From: Chitinophaga sp.
GTDB taxonomy: Bacteria > Bacteroidota > Bacteroidia > Chitinophagales > Chitinophagaceae
Length of the DNA stretch: 64,000 nt
Direction: 5' to 3'
NCBI RefSeq assembly: GCF_017745275.1
Contig: NZ_JAGHZS010000010.1
Coordinates: 538,073-602,072, forward strand
In this document: positions 24,447 through 35,000 of the stretch, piece after piece
How the letters are laid out: each line of letters starts with the position of its first letter
Numbering within the stretch: position 1 is the first letter of the stretch
Position numbers and translations under genes: made by a program
The notes under the pieces: generated by a model
What the model was told of the DNA's origin: nothing
Databases searched by the model: none
What the model saw: only the letters and a program-made list of their open reading frames with translations

Positions 24447-26726
24447 TTATCGGGCAATATCAAATCTGTCCAGGTTCATCACTTTGTTCCACGCGGCGGC
24501 AAAGTCTTTCGCAAATTTTTCGCCTGCATCGGAGCTGCCATATACTTCTGCAACGGCCCTCAGTTCTGAGTTGGAACCAAACACCAGGTCAGCGCGGGTA
24601 GCGGTCCATTTTTTGGCGCCACTGCTACGGTCACTGCCTTCATACAGTTCTTTATCCTGCGATATTGCTTTCCACGCCGTATTCATATCGAGCAGGTTCA
24701 CAAAGAAATCATTGGTGAGCTGCCCTGGACGTGCCGTGAATACGCCGTGTGCGGAGCCATCAAAATTAGCATTCAATGCGCGCAAACCACCGATCAATAC
24801 GGTTAGTTCAGGCGCTGTCAGCGTGAGTTGCTGTGCTTTGTCGATGAGCAACGCTTCTGTGGATACACCGGATCTTCCTTTGCGGTAGTTCCGGAATCCA
24901 TCTGCAAAAGGTTCCAGGTGACCGACAGATTCTACGTCCGTTTCTTCCTGGGAAGCATCCATGCGGCCAGGTGTGAAAGGAACGCTCACTGCATGACCGC
25001 CATCTTTTGCGGCTTTTTCTACTGCAGCTACACCTGCCAGTACGATCAAGTCAGCGAGTGATATTTTCTTGCCACCGGCAGCGGAGCTGTTAAACGCGGT
25101 TTGAATAGCCGTTAATTTATCCAATACTTTTTGCAGTTGCGCAGGATTATTTACCTGCCAGTATTTCTGAGGTGCCAAACGAATGCGTGCACCGTTGGCG
25201 CCGCCACGTTTGTCGGAACCACGGAACGTAGATGCAGAAGCCCATGCAGTGGAAACCAGTTCTGATACGCTTAACCCCGATCCCAGTATTTTGGTTTTCA
25301 GATCTGCAATATCATTGGCATCTGCCAGTGGGTGGTTTACTGCAGGAATAGGATCCTGCCAGATCAATACTTCTGATGGTACATCGGGTCCAAGGTAGCG
25401 TGCACGTGGTCCCATATCACGATGGGTTAATTTAAACCATGCACGGGCAAAGGCGTCGGCCAGTTCTTCCGGGTGTTCCAGGAAGCGCCGGGATATTTTT
25501 TCATAAATGGGATCAAACCTTAAAGAAAGGTCGGTAGTCAGCATAGTTGGAATATGCTTTTTACCACTGTCAAATGCATCAGGTATAAATGCCTCTGCAT
25601 TTTTAGCACGCCATTGATGGGCGCCGGCAGGGCTTTTAGACAGTTCCCATTCAAAGCCGAAGAGATTTTCAAAGAAGTTATTACTCCATTTGGTAGGTGT
25701 TTTTGTCCAGATGACTTCCAGTCCGCTGGTAATGGTATCCGCGCCTTTACCGGAGCCATAACTATTGGCCCAGCCTAATCCCTGCAATTCCAGGTCGGCG
25801 CCCTCAGGTTCTTTGCCTACGTGGGTAGCAGGTGCAGCGCCATGTGTTTTACCAAAGCTGTGGCCACCGGCAATCAATGCTACGGTTTCCTCATCATTCA
25901 TGGCCATGCGGCCAAAAGTATCGCGGATATCTTTTGCAGCGGCAATAGGGTCCGGGTTACCGTCCGGTCCTTCGGGATTCACATAGATCAATCCCATTTG
26001 CACAGCCGCCAGTGGATTTTCCAGGTTGCGGCTATGAATATCGCCATCTGCTTTCTCATCAGTGTTTAATACGCCATGATTTTCTATTACACCCGGTGAA
26101 CCGTGTGCATAGCGTATATCACCGCCCAGCCAGGTGGTTTCTGAGCCCCAGTACACATCTTCATCGGGTTCCCATACGTCTGCGCGTCCGCCGGCAAAAC
26201 CAAAGGTTTTAAAGCCCATGGATTCCAGTGCTACGTTGCCTGTTAGAATTAATAAGTCGGCCCAGGAAATTTTGTTTCCATATTTTTGTTTAATGGGCCA
26301 AAGCAACCTGCGCGCCTTGTCCAGGCTCACGTTATCGGGCCAGCTGTTCAGCGGTGCAAAACGTTGCTGTCCTGAACCGGCGCCGCCGCGGCCATCTCCC
26401 ACACGATAGGTGCCTGCACTGTGCCAGGCCATACGGATAAACAAAGGACCATAATGCCCGAAATCTGCCGGCCACCAGTCCTGTGAATCCGTCATAAGGG
26501 CATGTAAATCTTTTTTCACTGCTTCCAGGTCCAGCGTTTTAAACGCTGCTGCGTAATTGAAGTCGGCATTCATCGGGCTGGATTCTGCAGCATGCTGGCG
26601 CAGGATGCTCACCTTTAACTGATTGGGCCACCAATCACGATTCCTGGTGCCACCACCGCCAACATTTTGTTTCATACTACCATTATGAAACGGGCATTTA
26701 CTGATGTCGTTAGATTCTTGTCCCAT
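24447..26726 (-). CDS. katG: Catalase-peroxidase KatG
   Basis: The product has 759 residues, the usual size of the duplicated two-domain enzyme. The distal haem residues R98, W101 and H102 (RMAWHSAG), the crosslinked Trp-Tyr-Met set (W101, Y248, M274) and the proximal H289 (AGGHSFGKTHG) are all present in the N-terminal domain. The C-terminal domain (AWASASTFRGSDKRGGANGARI) lacks the haem ligands, as expected. It removes hydrogen peroxide with catalase and peroxidase activity in the cytoplasm. It is a single gene with a Fur/PerR-like box about 70 bp upstream. Confidence 0.97.
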   Translation of the reverse strand: MGQESNDISKCPFHNGSMKQNVGGGGTRNRDWWPNQLKVSILRQHAAESSPMNADFNYAAAFKTLDLEAVKKDLHALMTDSQDWWPADFGHYGPLFIRMAWHSAGTYRVGDGRGGAGSGQQRFAPLNSWPDNVSLDKARRLLWPIKQKYGNKISWADLLILTGNVALESMGFKTFGFAGGRADVWEPDEDVYWGSETTWLGGDIRYAHGSPGVIENHGVLNTDEKADGDIHSRNLENPLAAVQMGLIYVNPEGPDGNPDPIAAAKDIRDTFGRMAMNDEETVALIAGGHSFGKTHGAAPATHVGKEPEGADLELQGLGWANSYGSGKGADTITSGLEVIWTKTPTKWSNNFFENLFGFEWELSKSPAGAHQWRAKNAEAFIPDAFDSGKKHIPTMLTTDLSLRFDPIYEKISRRFLEHPEELADAFARAWFKLTHRDMGPRARYLGPDVPSEVLIWQDPIPAVNHPLADANDIADLKTKILGSGLSVSELVSTAWASASTFRGSDKRGGANGARIRLAPQKYWQVNNPAQLQKVLDKLTAIQTAFNSSAAGGKKISLADLIVLAGVAAVEKAAKDGGHAVSVPFTPGRMDASQEETDVESVGHLEPFADGFRNYRKGRSGVSTEALLIDKAQQLTLTAPELTVLIGGLRALNANFDGSAHGVFTARPGQLTNDFFVNLLDMNTAWKAISQDKELYEGSDRSSGAKKWTATRADLVFGSNSELRAVAEVYGSSDAGEKFAKDFAAAWNKVMNLDRFDIAR

Positions 26727-26795
26727 GTGTACGAGTTTAGGGTATTGAAGAAATACTTTACCTATATGTCAGGGCCTAAAATTATGCTATTGTAG

Positions 26796-26812
26796 TTATA
26801 ATGATAATCAAT
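26796..26812. promoter_or_regulatory. Possible PerR/Fur-type box upstream of katG
   Basis: TTATAATGATAATCAAT contains TTATAAT, a PerR half-site, and an overlapping TGATAAT, a Fur half-site. The matching second half is imperfect. The position, about 70 bp upstream of the katG ATG, suits regulation of a peroxide-defence gene, but the area is AT-rich. Confidence 0.3.
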
Positions 26813-26901
26813 TAATTTGATAATTTAATAGTTTAAATCTATCCGGGCTGATTTGGCATCGGCGTATTGAATAACAAATGTGGTAGGGAAAAGTTCAATG
26901 G

Positions 26902-27124
26902 AGCGGAAAGCGGAAAGCGGAAAGCTATTGCAGCGAATGACCAGGGCGGATGTTGTCTTTGAACAGGATTAAACTGATTTTTTATTTAGATTTTCTGGAT
27001 TAAGAAAGATATAGAATACCAACAGATGTATTTCTGTTCAATTTCCTATCATCTTATTAAATCATAAAAATATAATCAGTTTAATCCTGTTCAAAGACAA
27101 CATCCGCCCTGGTCATTCGCTGCA
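26902..27124. repeat. Palindromic interspersed repeat with heptanucleotide tail (copy 1)
   Basis: Three copies of AGCGGAA (26902-26922) lead into AGCTATTG and then a perfect 51-bp inverted repeat, arms 26929-26979 and 27074-27124, around a 94-bp AT-rich centre. The outer part of the arm reads GCAGCGAATGACCAGGGCGG; the inner part contains CAGGATTAAACTGATT. No protein is encoded. The right arm ends 27 bp after the stop of the SusD gene at 27152. The same junction (heptamers, then AGCTATTG, then YAGCGARTGAC) occurs at 46236-46268. I read it as a non-coding mobile or MITE-like element, or a terminator-type structure. Confidence 0.75.
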
Positions 27125-27151
27125 TTTTTTGGGGTTACATCACTTTCACCG

Positions 27152-28663
27152 TTAATATCCTTTGGTAGGTACCAGGTTAGGATTGTTCCGTAGCTCCCGG
27201 CTGGGTATGGGGAACAACAACTCTCTTTCTGTTAACACAGGACCATAGGAAAATTTATGCCCTACATAGTTGTCGAATCCCTTTGTAGTGAGGTTAAATG
27301 CTTTGCGAAGGCGGACCATATCAAACCAGGTAACGTTTTCAAAACACAATTCATACCAGCGTTCCCGCCATATGGCTTCCCGCAGCTGTTCTTTGGTGAG
27401 TCCTGCAAGATTGGCCATCCTGGCTCTTTTCCGCACCTGGTTTACTGCATCGTACACCGCAGCTCCCGGTCCATTCACTTCATTGGAAGCTTCTGCATAC
27501 ACCAGCAGGATATCTGCGTAGCGTATCAACGACCAGTTCAGATCACTGTTAGCCGTAGTGGTTTGTGCGGTTACATCAAAAAGTTTATACAGGAAAAATC
27601 CTCCCAGGTCTACTTTTTGATTCCTGTCATCCTGGTTGGTGAATTCAGTAAAAAAGAACTGTCCTTCTTTTGCACGCAAATCGGCCGGGTCATATGATTT
27701 TACAAAGTCGGCCGTAGCATAGATACCACCAGTTTCCGCAGAATACGCCGAGATATTTTTATTATAAGGAATAATCAACGACTGCCAGCTACCGGGAATG
27801 ACCTGTGTTTTATACTGGATCATGAAAATATTCTCTTCTATATTTTTCTTTGCCGGGTTATGTAAATCGTAATAAGTATCGAATAACTTAAACTGTTTGG
27901 AGTCCAGCACTTCACCTGCTTTCTTTGCGGCCAGATCGAAATAGGCGGCTCCTTTTTGCAGTGGATATCCGGCCATGGTGAGGTATACTTTTGATAACAG
28001 CGATTTCACTGCACCCAGGGAGGCTTTGCCACTCACATCTGTCCAGGGTAGTCCGGCATTTTCTGCAGTGGTAAGGTCGTCTACAATTAATTTATATACC
28101 TCCTCCGGGGCCGCCTGTTTAGGACGTAACTGGTCTGATTTCAAATCAACAGGTTGCGTAATTAAAGGGATGTTACCGAACATTTGTACCAGGTTGAAAT
28201 AATACCAGGCCCGCAGGAAATAAGCTTCTCCCAGCAACCGTTTAGCCTCTGCCGGATCCATTTTAATACCTGGTATTTTGGCTATGGAGAGATTGGCATT
28301 GGCAATACCTTTGTAGTAATTTCTCCAGTAGTTTTCTCCATAACCGTTATCAGCGGTATTATGCAGGTCTTTTATGTAATAGCTGTTCACTGCTTGTCCC
28401 AGGTCGGTGGCGGCTTGGCCGGTGGCAAATTCTGTCATGGTCCAGGCTGCACCGCCAAAATCTCCGCTCATCGGATCCCGTAAGCTGGCGTAGACCGCAT
28501 TTACAGAGCTCCTGGCATGTTCAGGCTTTGTAAAATAAGTATCTTCAGTATAATTGCTGGGATCTGATTCATCCAGGAATTTCCGGCAACCTGTCAGGAA
28601 CAAGGCCCCTGTTGTCACTACCAGCAGTCCGTATTTTATGATTGTTGATTTCATGATTTTCAA
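27152..28663 (-). CDS. SusD/RagB-type surface glycan-binding lipoprotein (locus 2)
   Basis: The product has 503 residues (an alternative start is the Met at 28654). The lipobox LFLTGCRKFL is followed by DPSNYTEDTYFTKPEHARSSVNAVYASLRD. Further landmarks are LLGEAYFLRAWYYFNLVQMFGNIPLI, LIRYADILLVYAEASNEVNG and LREAIWRERWYELCFENVTWFDMVRLRK. It pairs with the SusC gene 18 bp upstream. It is the last gene of locus 2 and runs into the palindromic repeat. Confidence 0.97.
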   Translation of the reverse strand: MKIMKSTIIKYGLLVVTTGALFLTGCRKFLDESDPSNYTEDTYFTKPEHARSSVNAVYASLRDPMSGDFGGAAWTMTEFATGQAATDLGQAVNSYYIKDLHNTADNGYGENYWRNYYKGIANANLSIAKIPGIKMDPAEAKRLLGEAYFLRAWYYFNLVQMFGNIPLITQPVDLKSDQLRPKQAAPEEVYKLIVDDLTTAENAGLPWTDVSGKASLGAVKSLLSKVYLTMAGYPLQKGAAYFDLAAKKAGEVLDSKQFKLFDTYYDLHNPAKKNIEENIFMIQYKTQVIPGSWQSLIIPYNKNISAYSAETGGIYATADFVKSYDPADLRAKEGQFFFTEFTNQDDRNQKVDLGGFFLYKLFDVTAQTTTANSDLNWSLIRYADILLVYAEASNEVNGPGAAVYDAVNQVRKRARMANLAGLTKEQLREAIWRERWYELCFENVTWFDMVRLRKAFNLTTKGFDNYVGHKFSYGPVLTERELLFPIPSRELRNNPNLVPTKGY

Positions 28664-28681
28664 TTAAGTGGTGGCGTAATA

Positions 28682-31600
28682 TTATAATCCAACATTCAAT
28701 CCCAGCATAAATACCCGTGGTTTGGGGTAATCGTACAACGTCAGCCCCTGGTCGAAAGGTGAGCTGGAATTGGACACCTCAGGATCATACCCTTTGAATT
28801 TGGTAACCAGGAAAAAGTTCTGTACTGCCGCATATACCCTAAGGCGGCTGAGTTTCATGGCAGATACAGTTTTCGACGGGAATACATAGGAGAGCAGCAA
28901 ATTACGGCCACGGATAAACGAACCACCTGTTACTTTATGGCTATCGTTATTGGTGGTATAATACGCATTGATAGGACGTATCTGCGCTATCTGTGTGTTC
29001 TGATTTGTTTCTGTCCAGGCATTCAGCACTGTTTTATAACTATTGGCAATGCCCTGGCGGTCTTCCGCAGAATGTATACTCCGGTCGAGTACATCGTTGC
29101 CATACATAAATTGTAAATCCACCGTGAGCGACCAGGCTTTATACTGGAAGGTATTCAGGAACGTGCCGTATCCGTCGGGGATACCTTTTCCGATGATAAC
29201 TCGGTCAAGGTCATTGATGATCCCATCATTGTTGATGTCTTTGTATTTGATGTCGCCGGGCAACATATTATATTTCCTGGCTTCGTCGGCTTCCTTGCTG
29301 CCCCAGGTTCCAAGGGTTACTCTTCCAAAGAAAGAGCCAACGGGTTCGCCTACACGTACCACGCCATTGCCCATCAGAATATCTCCATTTGCCAGTGCCA
29401 GTACTTTATTTTTATTTACAGAAATATTAAAAGTGGTACTCCAGGAGAAGTGCTCCGTTTGGATGTTCGTGGAGTTGATACCAAATTCAATTCCTTTATT
29501 CTCCATACTACCTACGTTAGAGAAAATTTTGTCGCGCCCGGTAGTATAGGGCAGGGGAGCATCCAGCAGCATACCATCTACTTTTCTGCGATAGAGATCC
29601 AGTTCCAGGTTCAGCCGGTTTTTAAATAATCCCAGCTCCATACCGAAGTCAATCTGTTGGGTTTTCTCCCACTGCAGTCCCGGGTTAGCAATACGATCTA
29701 CTCCCACACCGGAATTACGTGCACCATTAAAAACCACGCTATAGTTACCCAGTCCTGCCAATGCACGGTAAGGTGGTATTTCGGAATTCCCCGTAGCACC
29801 ATAGCTGGCACGCAGTTTTAGGTTAGAGATGGCCGGGATATTCTTCATAAAATTTTCTTCTGTTACCCTCCATGCCAGAGCAGCAGAGGGAAAGAAAGCA
29901 AACTGGTTATCGCGTCCGAATTTTGAGGAGCCATCCATACGACCGGTAAAGGTGACTAAATACCTGTTGCGGAAGCCATAGTTAACACGGCCAAAGTAAG
30001 AATTCAACCCGTTAGCGGTACCTACAGACGAGGGGGGCTGTGGGCTGGAACCTGCGCCGAGGTTATAGTATTGATAATAAGAGTCCGTAAAGCCTTCTGT
30101 GTTGGCCTGGTTTTCAAAACGGTCGATATGTTGCCAGGATACCCCTGCCATGGCATTTAACGAATGTATTTTGGCAAAGTCGCGCGTGTATGTCAGGTAG
30201 TTTTCAAACTGCCACGAGTTATAACGGTTGTTATTGACAGAGGCATTTCCGTTATCAGAAATATACTGCATGCCTTTGGCGGCAAAGTAATCTTCCCGTT
30301 GGTTAATGATGTTTACCCCAACGGTAGATTTCAATTCCAGTCCAGGTGCTAGGTGTACATTGGCAAACATATTTCCCAACAGCGTTTGCGTGTGCAGTAT
30401 AGAGATCCTGTCGGCTGCCACTCTCAGCGGGTTGTCGCCGCCTTCCATTCCCGGGTAATCCCGGTTGCTGGCCCATGATCCGTCAGAATATTTTACAGGG
30501 ATGATAGGAAGTGCTTCCAATACCTGCCGCATCATGGTAATACCCCCGCCGTCTAACTGGTCCACCTGTTTTTCCCGTTGATCGGTATAGCTCAGTGTTC
30601 CGCCAATTTTCAGCCATTCTTTAATTTTACTGTCGAAAACAACGCGACCGGCATACCTGTCTTGCCACGATCCTTTTGCCAATCCCTCCTGGGTGCGGTA
30701 ATTCAGAAATGCGCCGATACTTCTTTTTTCATCGCCGTCGGTAAATCCAAGCTGATGATTTTGGGTGAAGGCTTTTTGAAAGGATTGATCCTGCCAATCG
30801 GTGTCGTATAGCGGATTTCCCTGCGAATCAAATAATTTTGGATTAGTACGTTTTTTCCTGGGGTCGGTGTATTTCGTACCGGTGGCCCATCCAACGGGAT
30901 CATATTTTTGTGCATTGGCATAGGCGAGATCTTCTACCGCTAAGAACTCTTTCGAATTGAGTAACGCCAGTTTCCGGGGCAGCACACCTATACTAAAGTC
31001 GGGATCATAGGTAATTCTGCCACCATTGGAAGTCCCTCTTTTGGTGGTAACAAGAATCACCCCGTTGGCACCGCGCGCACCATAGATAGCGGTAGACGAA
31101 GCATCTTTCAATACTTCAATAGAGGCAATATCATTAGGATTAAGATAGTCAATAGGCGTACTTCCATTACGTAAATCCACCGGGTTCAGTATTACCCCAT
31201 CTATTACATACAACGGATTATTAGATACACTGAGAGAACTGGACCCACGGATACGGATATTGGTTCTGCCGCCCGGGCGCCCGGAGTTAGAGGATACATT
31301 TACGCCGGTAACGCGGCCGGATAAACTTTGATTCAACGATGAAGCGGGGCGTTCCTGCAGCGTTTCCGCCTTTACGGTACCTACTGCACCAGTGAGATCC
31401 GATTTCCTGGTGGTACCATATCCCACTACTACTACCTCATCAATTTTTTTTACCTGCGGTACCAGGGTGATCACCATATCTGTCGTTACTTTTACCTCCT
31501 GTGTAACGTAACCTATATAGGAAGTAATCAGTACCGCATTATCGGGCACCCCCTTAATGGTAAACCTGCCGTCAGCATCTGTAGTAGTGGCTTTGTTAAC

Positions 31601-31792
31601 GTTCTTTACTTTTATGCTCACACCGGGTACGCCTGCGCCGCTCTCTTCCAGCACGCGGCCATGAACGTCCATCAGCGTTGCGTTTTGTGCGTGGATTGGT
31701 GTGACCACCCCCAGCAAGAGGAACAGGACTATATGAATAATTTTCTGGCGTAATGCCATCTGTTTGAATGTTACCGTAGAAAAGTGTTTCAT
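28682..31792 (-). CDS. SusC/RagA-type TonB-dependent transporter (locus 2)
   Basis: The product has 1036 residues. It has an extended signal segment, a CarboxypepD_reg-like domain (LMDVHGRVLEESGAGVPGVSI), a TonB-box/plug region (IDEVVVVGYGTTRKSDLTGAV, TNIRIRGSSSLSVSNNPLYV) and a long barrel. A 245-bp gap with a hairpin separates it from the upstream cytochrome lipoprotein, so susCD may have its own promoter as well as read-through. No TAnnTTTG element is evident in the gap. Confidence 0.97.
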   Translation of the reverse strand: MKHFSTVTFKQMALRQKIIHIVLFLLLGVVTPIHAQNATLMDVHGRVLEESGAGVPGVSIKVKNVNKATTTDADGRFTIKGVPDNAVLITSYIGYVTQEVKVTTDMVITLVPQVKKIDEVVVVGYGTTRKSDLTGAVGTVKAETLQERPASSLNQSLSGRVTGVNVSSNSGRPGGRTNIRIRGSSSLSVSNNPLYVIDGVILNPVDLRNGSTPIDYLNPNDIASIEVLKDASSTAIYGARGANGVILVTTKRGTSNGGRITYDPDFSIGVLPRKLALLNSKEFLAVEDLAYANAQKYDPVGWATGTKYTDPRKKRTNPKLFDSQGNPLYDTDWQDQSFQKAFTQNHQLGFTDGDEKRSIGAFLNYRTQEGLAKGSWQDRYAGRVVFDSKIKEWLKIGGTLSYTDQREKQVDQLDGGGITMMRQVLEALPIIPVKYSDGSWASNRDYPGMEGGDNPLRVAADRISILHTQTLLGNMFANVHLAPGLELKSTVGVNIINQREDYFAAKGMQYISDNGNASVNNNRYNSWQFENYLTYTRDFAKIHSLNAMAGVSWQHIDRFENQANTEGFTDSYYQYYNLGAGSSPQPPSSVGTANGLNSYFGRVNYGFRNRYLVTFTGRMDGSSKFGRDNQFAFFPSAALAWRVTEENFMKNIPAISNLKLRASYGATGNSEIPPYRALAGLGNYSVVFNGARNSGVGVDRIANPGLQWEKTQQIDFGMELGLFKNRLNLELDLYRRKVDGMLLDAPLPYTTGRDKIFSNVGSMENKGIEFGINSTNIQTEHFSWSTTFNISVNKNKVLALANGDILMGNGVVRVGEPVGSFFGRVTLGTWGSKEADEARKYNMLPGDIKYKDINNDGIINDLDRVIIGKGIPDGYGTFLNTFQYKAWSLTVDLQFMYGNDVLDRSIHSAEDRQGIANSYKTVLNAWTETNQNTQIAQIRPINAYYTTNNDSHKVTGGSFIRGRNLLLSYVFPSKTVSAMKLSRLRVYAAVQNFFLVTKFKGYDPEVSNSSSPFDQGLTLYDYPKPRVFMLGLNVGL

Positions 31793-31993
31793 AATTTAAA
31801 AGTTAACAGGTGAAAATGTTATTCCATATACATGATTGAGAAAGATGCTTTGAATAAATGAACATACAATGGTGTTGCTGCTGAAGATTTTCTGGTTGAT
31901 GATTGTGATTTTGTTTTAAATAAATAATGAATCCTAACTTATTAAAATGGGAAAATGCTACATGCTATGCGGGTCTGGTTATGTATGATGATT

Positions 31994-32031
31994 CCCTGTA
32001 CTGACGCCCGCGTTTTAGCGCCAGTACAGGG
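31994..32031 (-). terminator. Hairpin after the haem lipoprotein gene
   Basis: CCCTGTACTGACGC (31994-32007) and GCGCCAGTACAGGG (32018-32031) form a 14-bp stem with one mismatch and a 10-nt loop. It begins 7 bp beyond the stop at 32038. A T-run is lacking on the minus strand, so it may attenuate or stabilise RNA rather than terminate fully before susC. Confidence 0.55.
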
Positions 32032-32037
32032 ATGTAG

Positions 32038-35000
32038 CTATTTCTTTTCCATAGGATGTATTTTCAGCAGTTCCTGGGGAGAATAGAAATCTTTCTTGTT
32101 GATTATATCCTTTCTTACTTGTTTTACTTTTTCAGGAGAAACAGCTGCTGCGGTATTTCCGAAAGAGTTTCGGACATAGGTTAACACGGCAGCTATTTCT
32201 TCATCTTTTAGCAAGCTGCCAAAAGGTGTCATGGGTACTTGTCCGGGGTATGTTTTATTATTTACTTCAATAGGCCCCATGATGCCTTTCATCACCAGTT
32301 TGATTAATCGTTCATCGCTGCCGGTTACCCATGCAGAGCCGGCAAGCGGGGGAAATCCGGAATCGGGCAGCCCTTTGCCATCCGGCTGATGACAGGTCCT
32401 GCAATAGCCTTCTATTGCATAAATTTTTTGGCCCTGATTAAACAATGCCAGTTCTTTGCCTTTTAACCGGGTATTAGCGCCGTTCTCTGCTGCTTCTTTT
32501 ACTTTTTCTCCTTTCAGGTGAGCGACGGCAGTTTCATAGGCATGGATCATCCATTCATCTAATGGCAATTTTTTAGCGGCTGCTAAAATAGGGAGACCTT
32601 TTTCTTTGCCTATCCACGAGGCGGCCACTATGGCCATGAGTCGTACACGGCTATTTTCATCCTGTGCGGCCTGCATCAGCAGGTTGGCCTGGTCTTTCAC
32701 CTGGTGGCCGGTGTAGCGTACTACTTCCACCGCGGCTGCCCGCACATGATAATCCCTGGCTTTGAGTAATTGCCTTAACAGGTCCTGATCTACACGATCC
32801 AGTCCCCAGCTTACCCAAAGACCTTCCAGCAGGTGATGCTCATATCGCGGATCATTTTTATCCAGTTGTGCCACCCAGCTTTTCAAGTGAGCAAGTACCT
32901 GTGCACTGTCGCGTCCTCTGAGTTCGCGGCGGGTTCTGTAGCGGGTTCTGTATTCCGGTACTTTAAGATTATCCAATAGTTCATCTATACCGGCGCCGGC
33001 GATATGTGCCGGTTTTACCAGCGGCCTTGCCGGGTAGGTGATGCGGTATATTCTTCCATGTGAGTGATCTCTCAGCGGGTCACGGGCATTGTGCTGCATG
33101 TGGCCAATGAGGATGTTGTGCCAGTCGATGACGTATAAAGAACCGTCGGGCGCAAACTCCAGGTCTACCGGGCGAAAGTTGGGATCGCTACTCACCAGCA
33201 GGTCCATGCGATGATGGCTTTTGTAGCCGGTTCCATCGTCGGTGAGCGTATGCTCTTTGGTACCCAGGAAACCGATGGTATTATTGATCAGGAAATCGCC
33301 CTGCAATGAATCCGGGAAATGCCGGCTGGATACGAATTCCAGGCCGGAGGTAGGCCGTACTTTATGTTTCTCTTCTATCAACTGAACCGACTTATGTGTA
33401 TGTTGGCCATACTTTGGCAGCACCGTTCCGGGCAGCATCCAGCGCATATCCGGACTGGATGTTTCCGCAAAAAAAGGTTGCCCCCAGTCATCGAAAGCGA
33501 TGCCCCATGGATTGGGAATCTGTAATTGCGCCGTGCGTTCCAGCTGATGACGGCGGGGATCATACCGGTAAAAGCCGCCGTTGGAGGCGCGGATGGTACC
33601 GTAAGATGTTTCTACATGCGTATGCAGGAAAACGCCTTCTCCGGAATAAATGGCGCCTGATGGATCAGCCGTGAAAGCATGGCTGCTATGATGAGTGTCA
33701 TGATCATCAAATCCACTCAGCAGTATTTCTTCTTTATCTGCTTTATCATCACCATCGGTATCGGTTAATATTTTAAGATTAGTTCCCTGTGCCACGTATA
33801 CACCTTCCGGTGCAATTTCAAATCCGATAGGCAGGTGCAGCCCCTGCGCGAAAATCGTTTCTTTGTCGGCCTTCCCATCATTGTCAGTATCTTCCAGGAT
33901 GATAATTTTATCATTGGGTTTGGGATCTCCTGGTTTATAGTGCGGATAACTCGGCATTACTGCTACCCATAGCCTGCCTTTGTTATCAAAAGACATCTGC
34001 ATAGGTTTAGCCAGGTCAGGGAATTGTTCTTCAGAAGCGAAGAGCTCCACTTTGTATCCCGGAGGTACTTTAAGCTGGCGTTCTGCTTCTGCACCACTAA
34101 GATACCGCAGGTTGCCATCCTTCGGATTAGCGGGATGGTAGTTGGTTTTAACGGCCGGCAATACTTTGGTATTTTTATCTGCGGCGGCGATATCCATTTT
34201 TGTTCCTTTAGTCGCAGCTTGCCAAACAGCGGTATCCCTGATCGCCGTCATTTGCCGGATCTTCTCTATTTCTGCCGGGTAGTTATCTGGTCCATAAGGA
34301 TCATAACGGCGTCCAAAGACATGTACACCGTTAGGAATTTTGTAATCATTGAGCCACATCCAGTTTTTTTCTTTCACCGCATCATGCACTAACGCCCTGT
34401 TGGCTTCCGCTTTGGGAGCTACTTTGCCGAAAATTTGATCAACCAGTAACAGGCCGAGTTTTTTATAACCGGCTGCGTTCAATTGCGAACCATCAACAGT
34501 CAGTTCTTCTTTAGTATCCTTATACCATTGCAACGATGGGGTAAAAGCGTCTACAAACAATACTTTGTTGGCAGCAGCTACTTTTTTCATTGCAGCGGTA
34601 TATAAAGCCAGGTTTTCATTTTCTCTGCGTCCATCCGGGAGATCATATTTATCAGAAAGATTTTCAAACGCAATCGGTGAAACCAGGGCCAGCTTAGGAG
34701 CGCTGGTGCCGTTATACTTTTGTTGCAGCGTCCATTTTATAAAGGCATCTAATTCTGCTTTGTAATTATCCAGTCCTTCTTTTCCCTCAAACGATTCGCT
34801 GTAGCCGAAAAAGGCAACAATCACATCTGTTTTAAGACGGGTGAGCCATTGATCGGGTGTTTCAAAACGGCCCTGGCTGGGATTATCCATACCGGACACT
34901 TCTTTTGCCAGTTCCGGGCGGAATTTATCTGCACCGGGAAATGCCCATGGCGTATTTCTGCCTGCATGTGGCCGAAAGCCAGGAGTTTCTCCACCATCGC

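Larger units (their letters stand above)
26727..27151. other. 425-bp region between katG and the locus-2 susD
   Basis: It holds the possible PerR/Fur box, an AT-rich stretch and the palindromic repeat copy 1. I see no gene and no clear TAnnTTTG promoter for katG. Confidence 0.6.
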
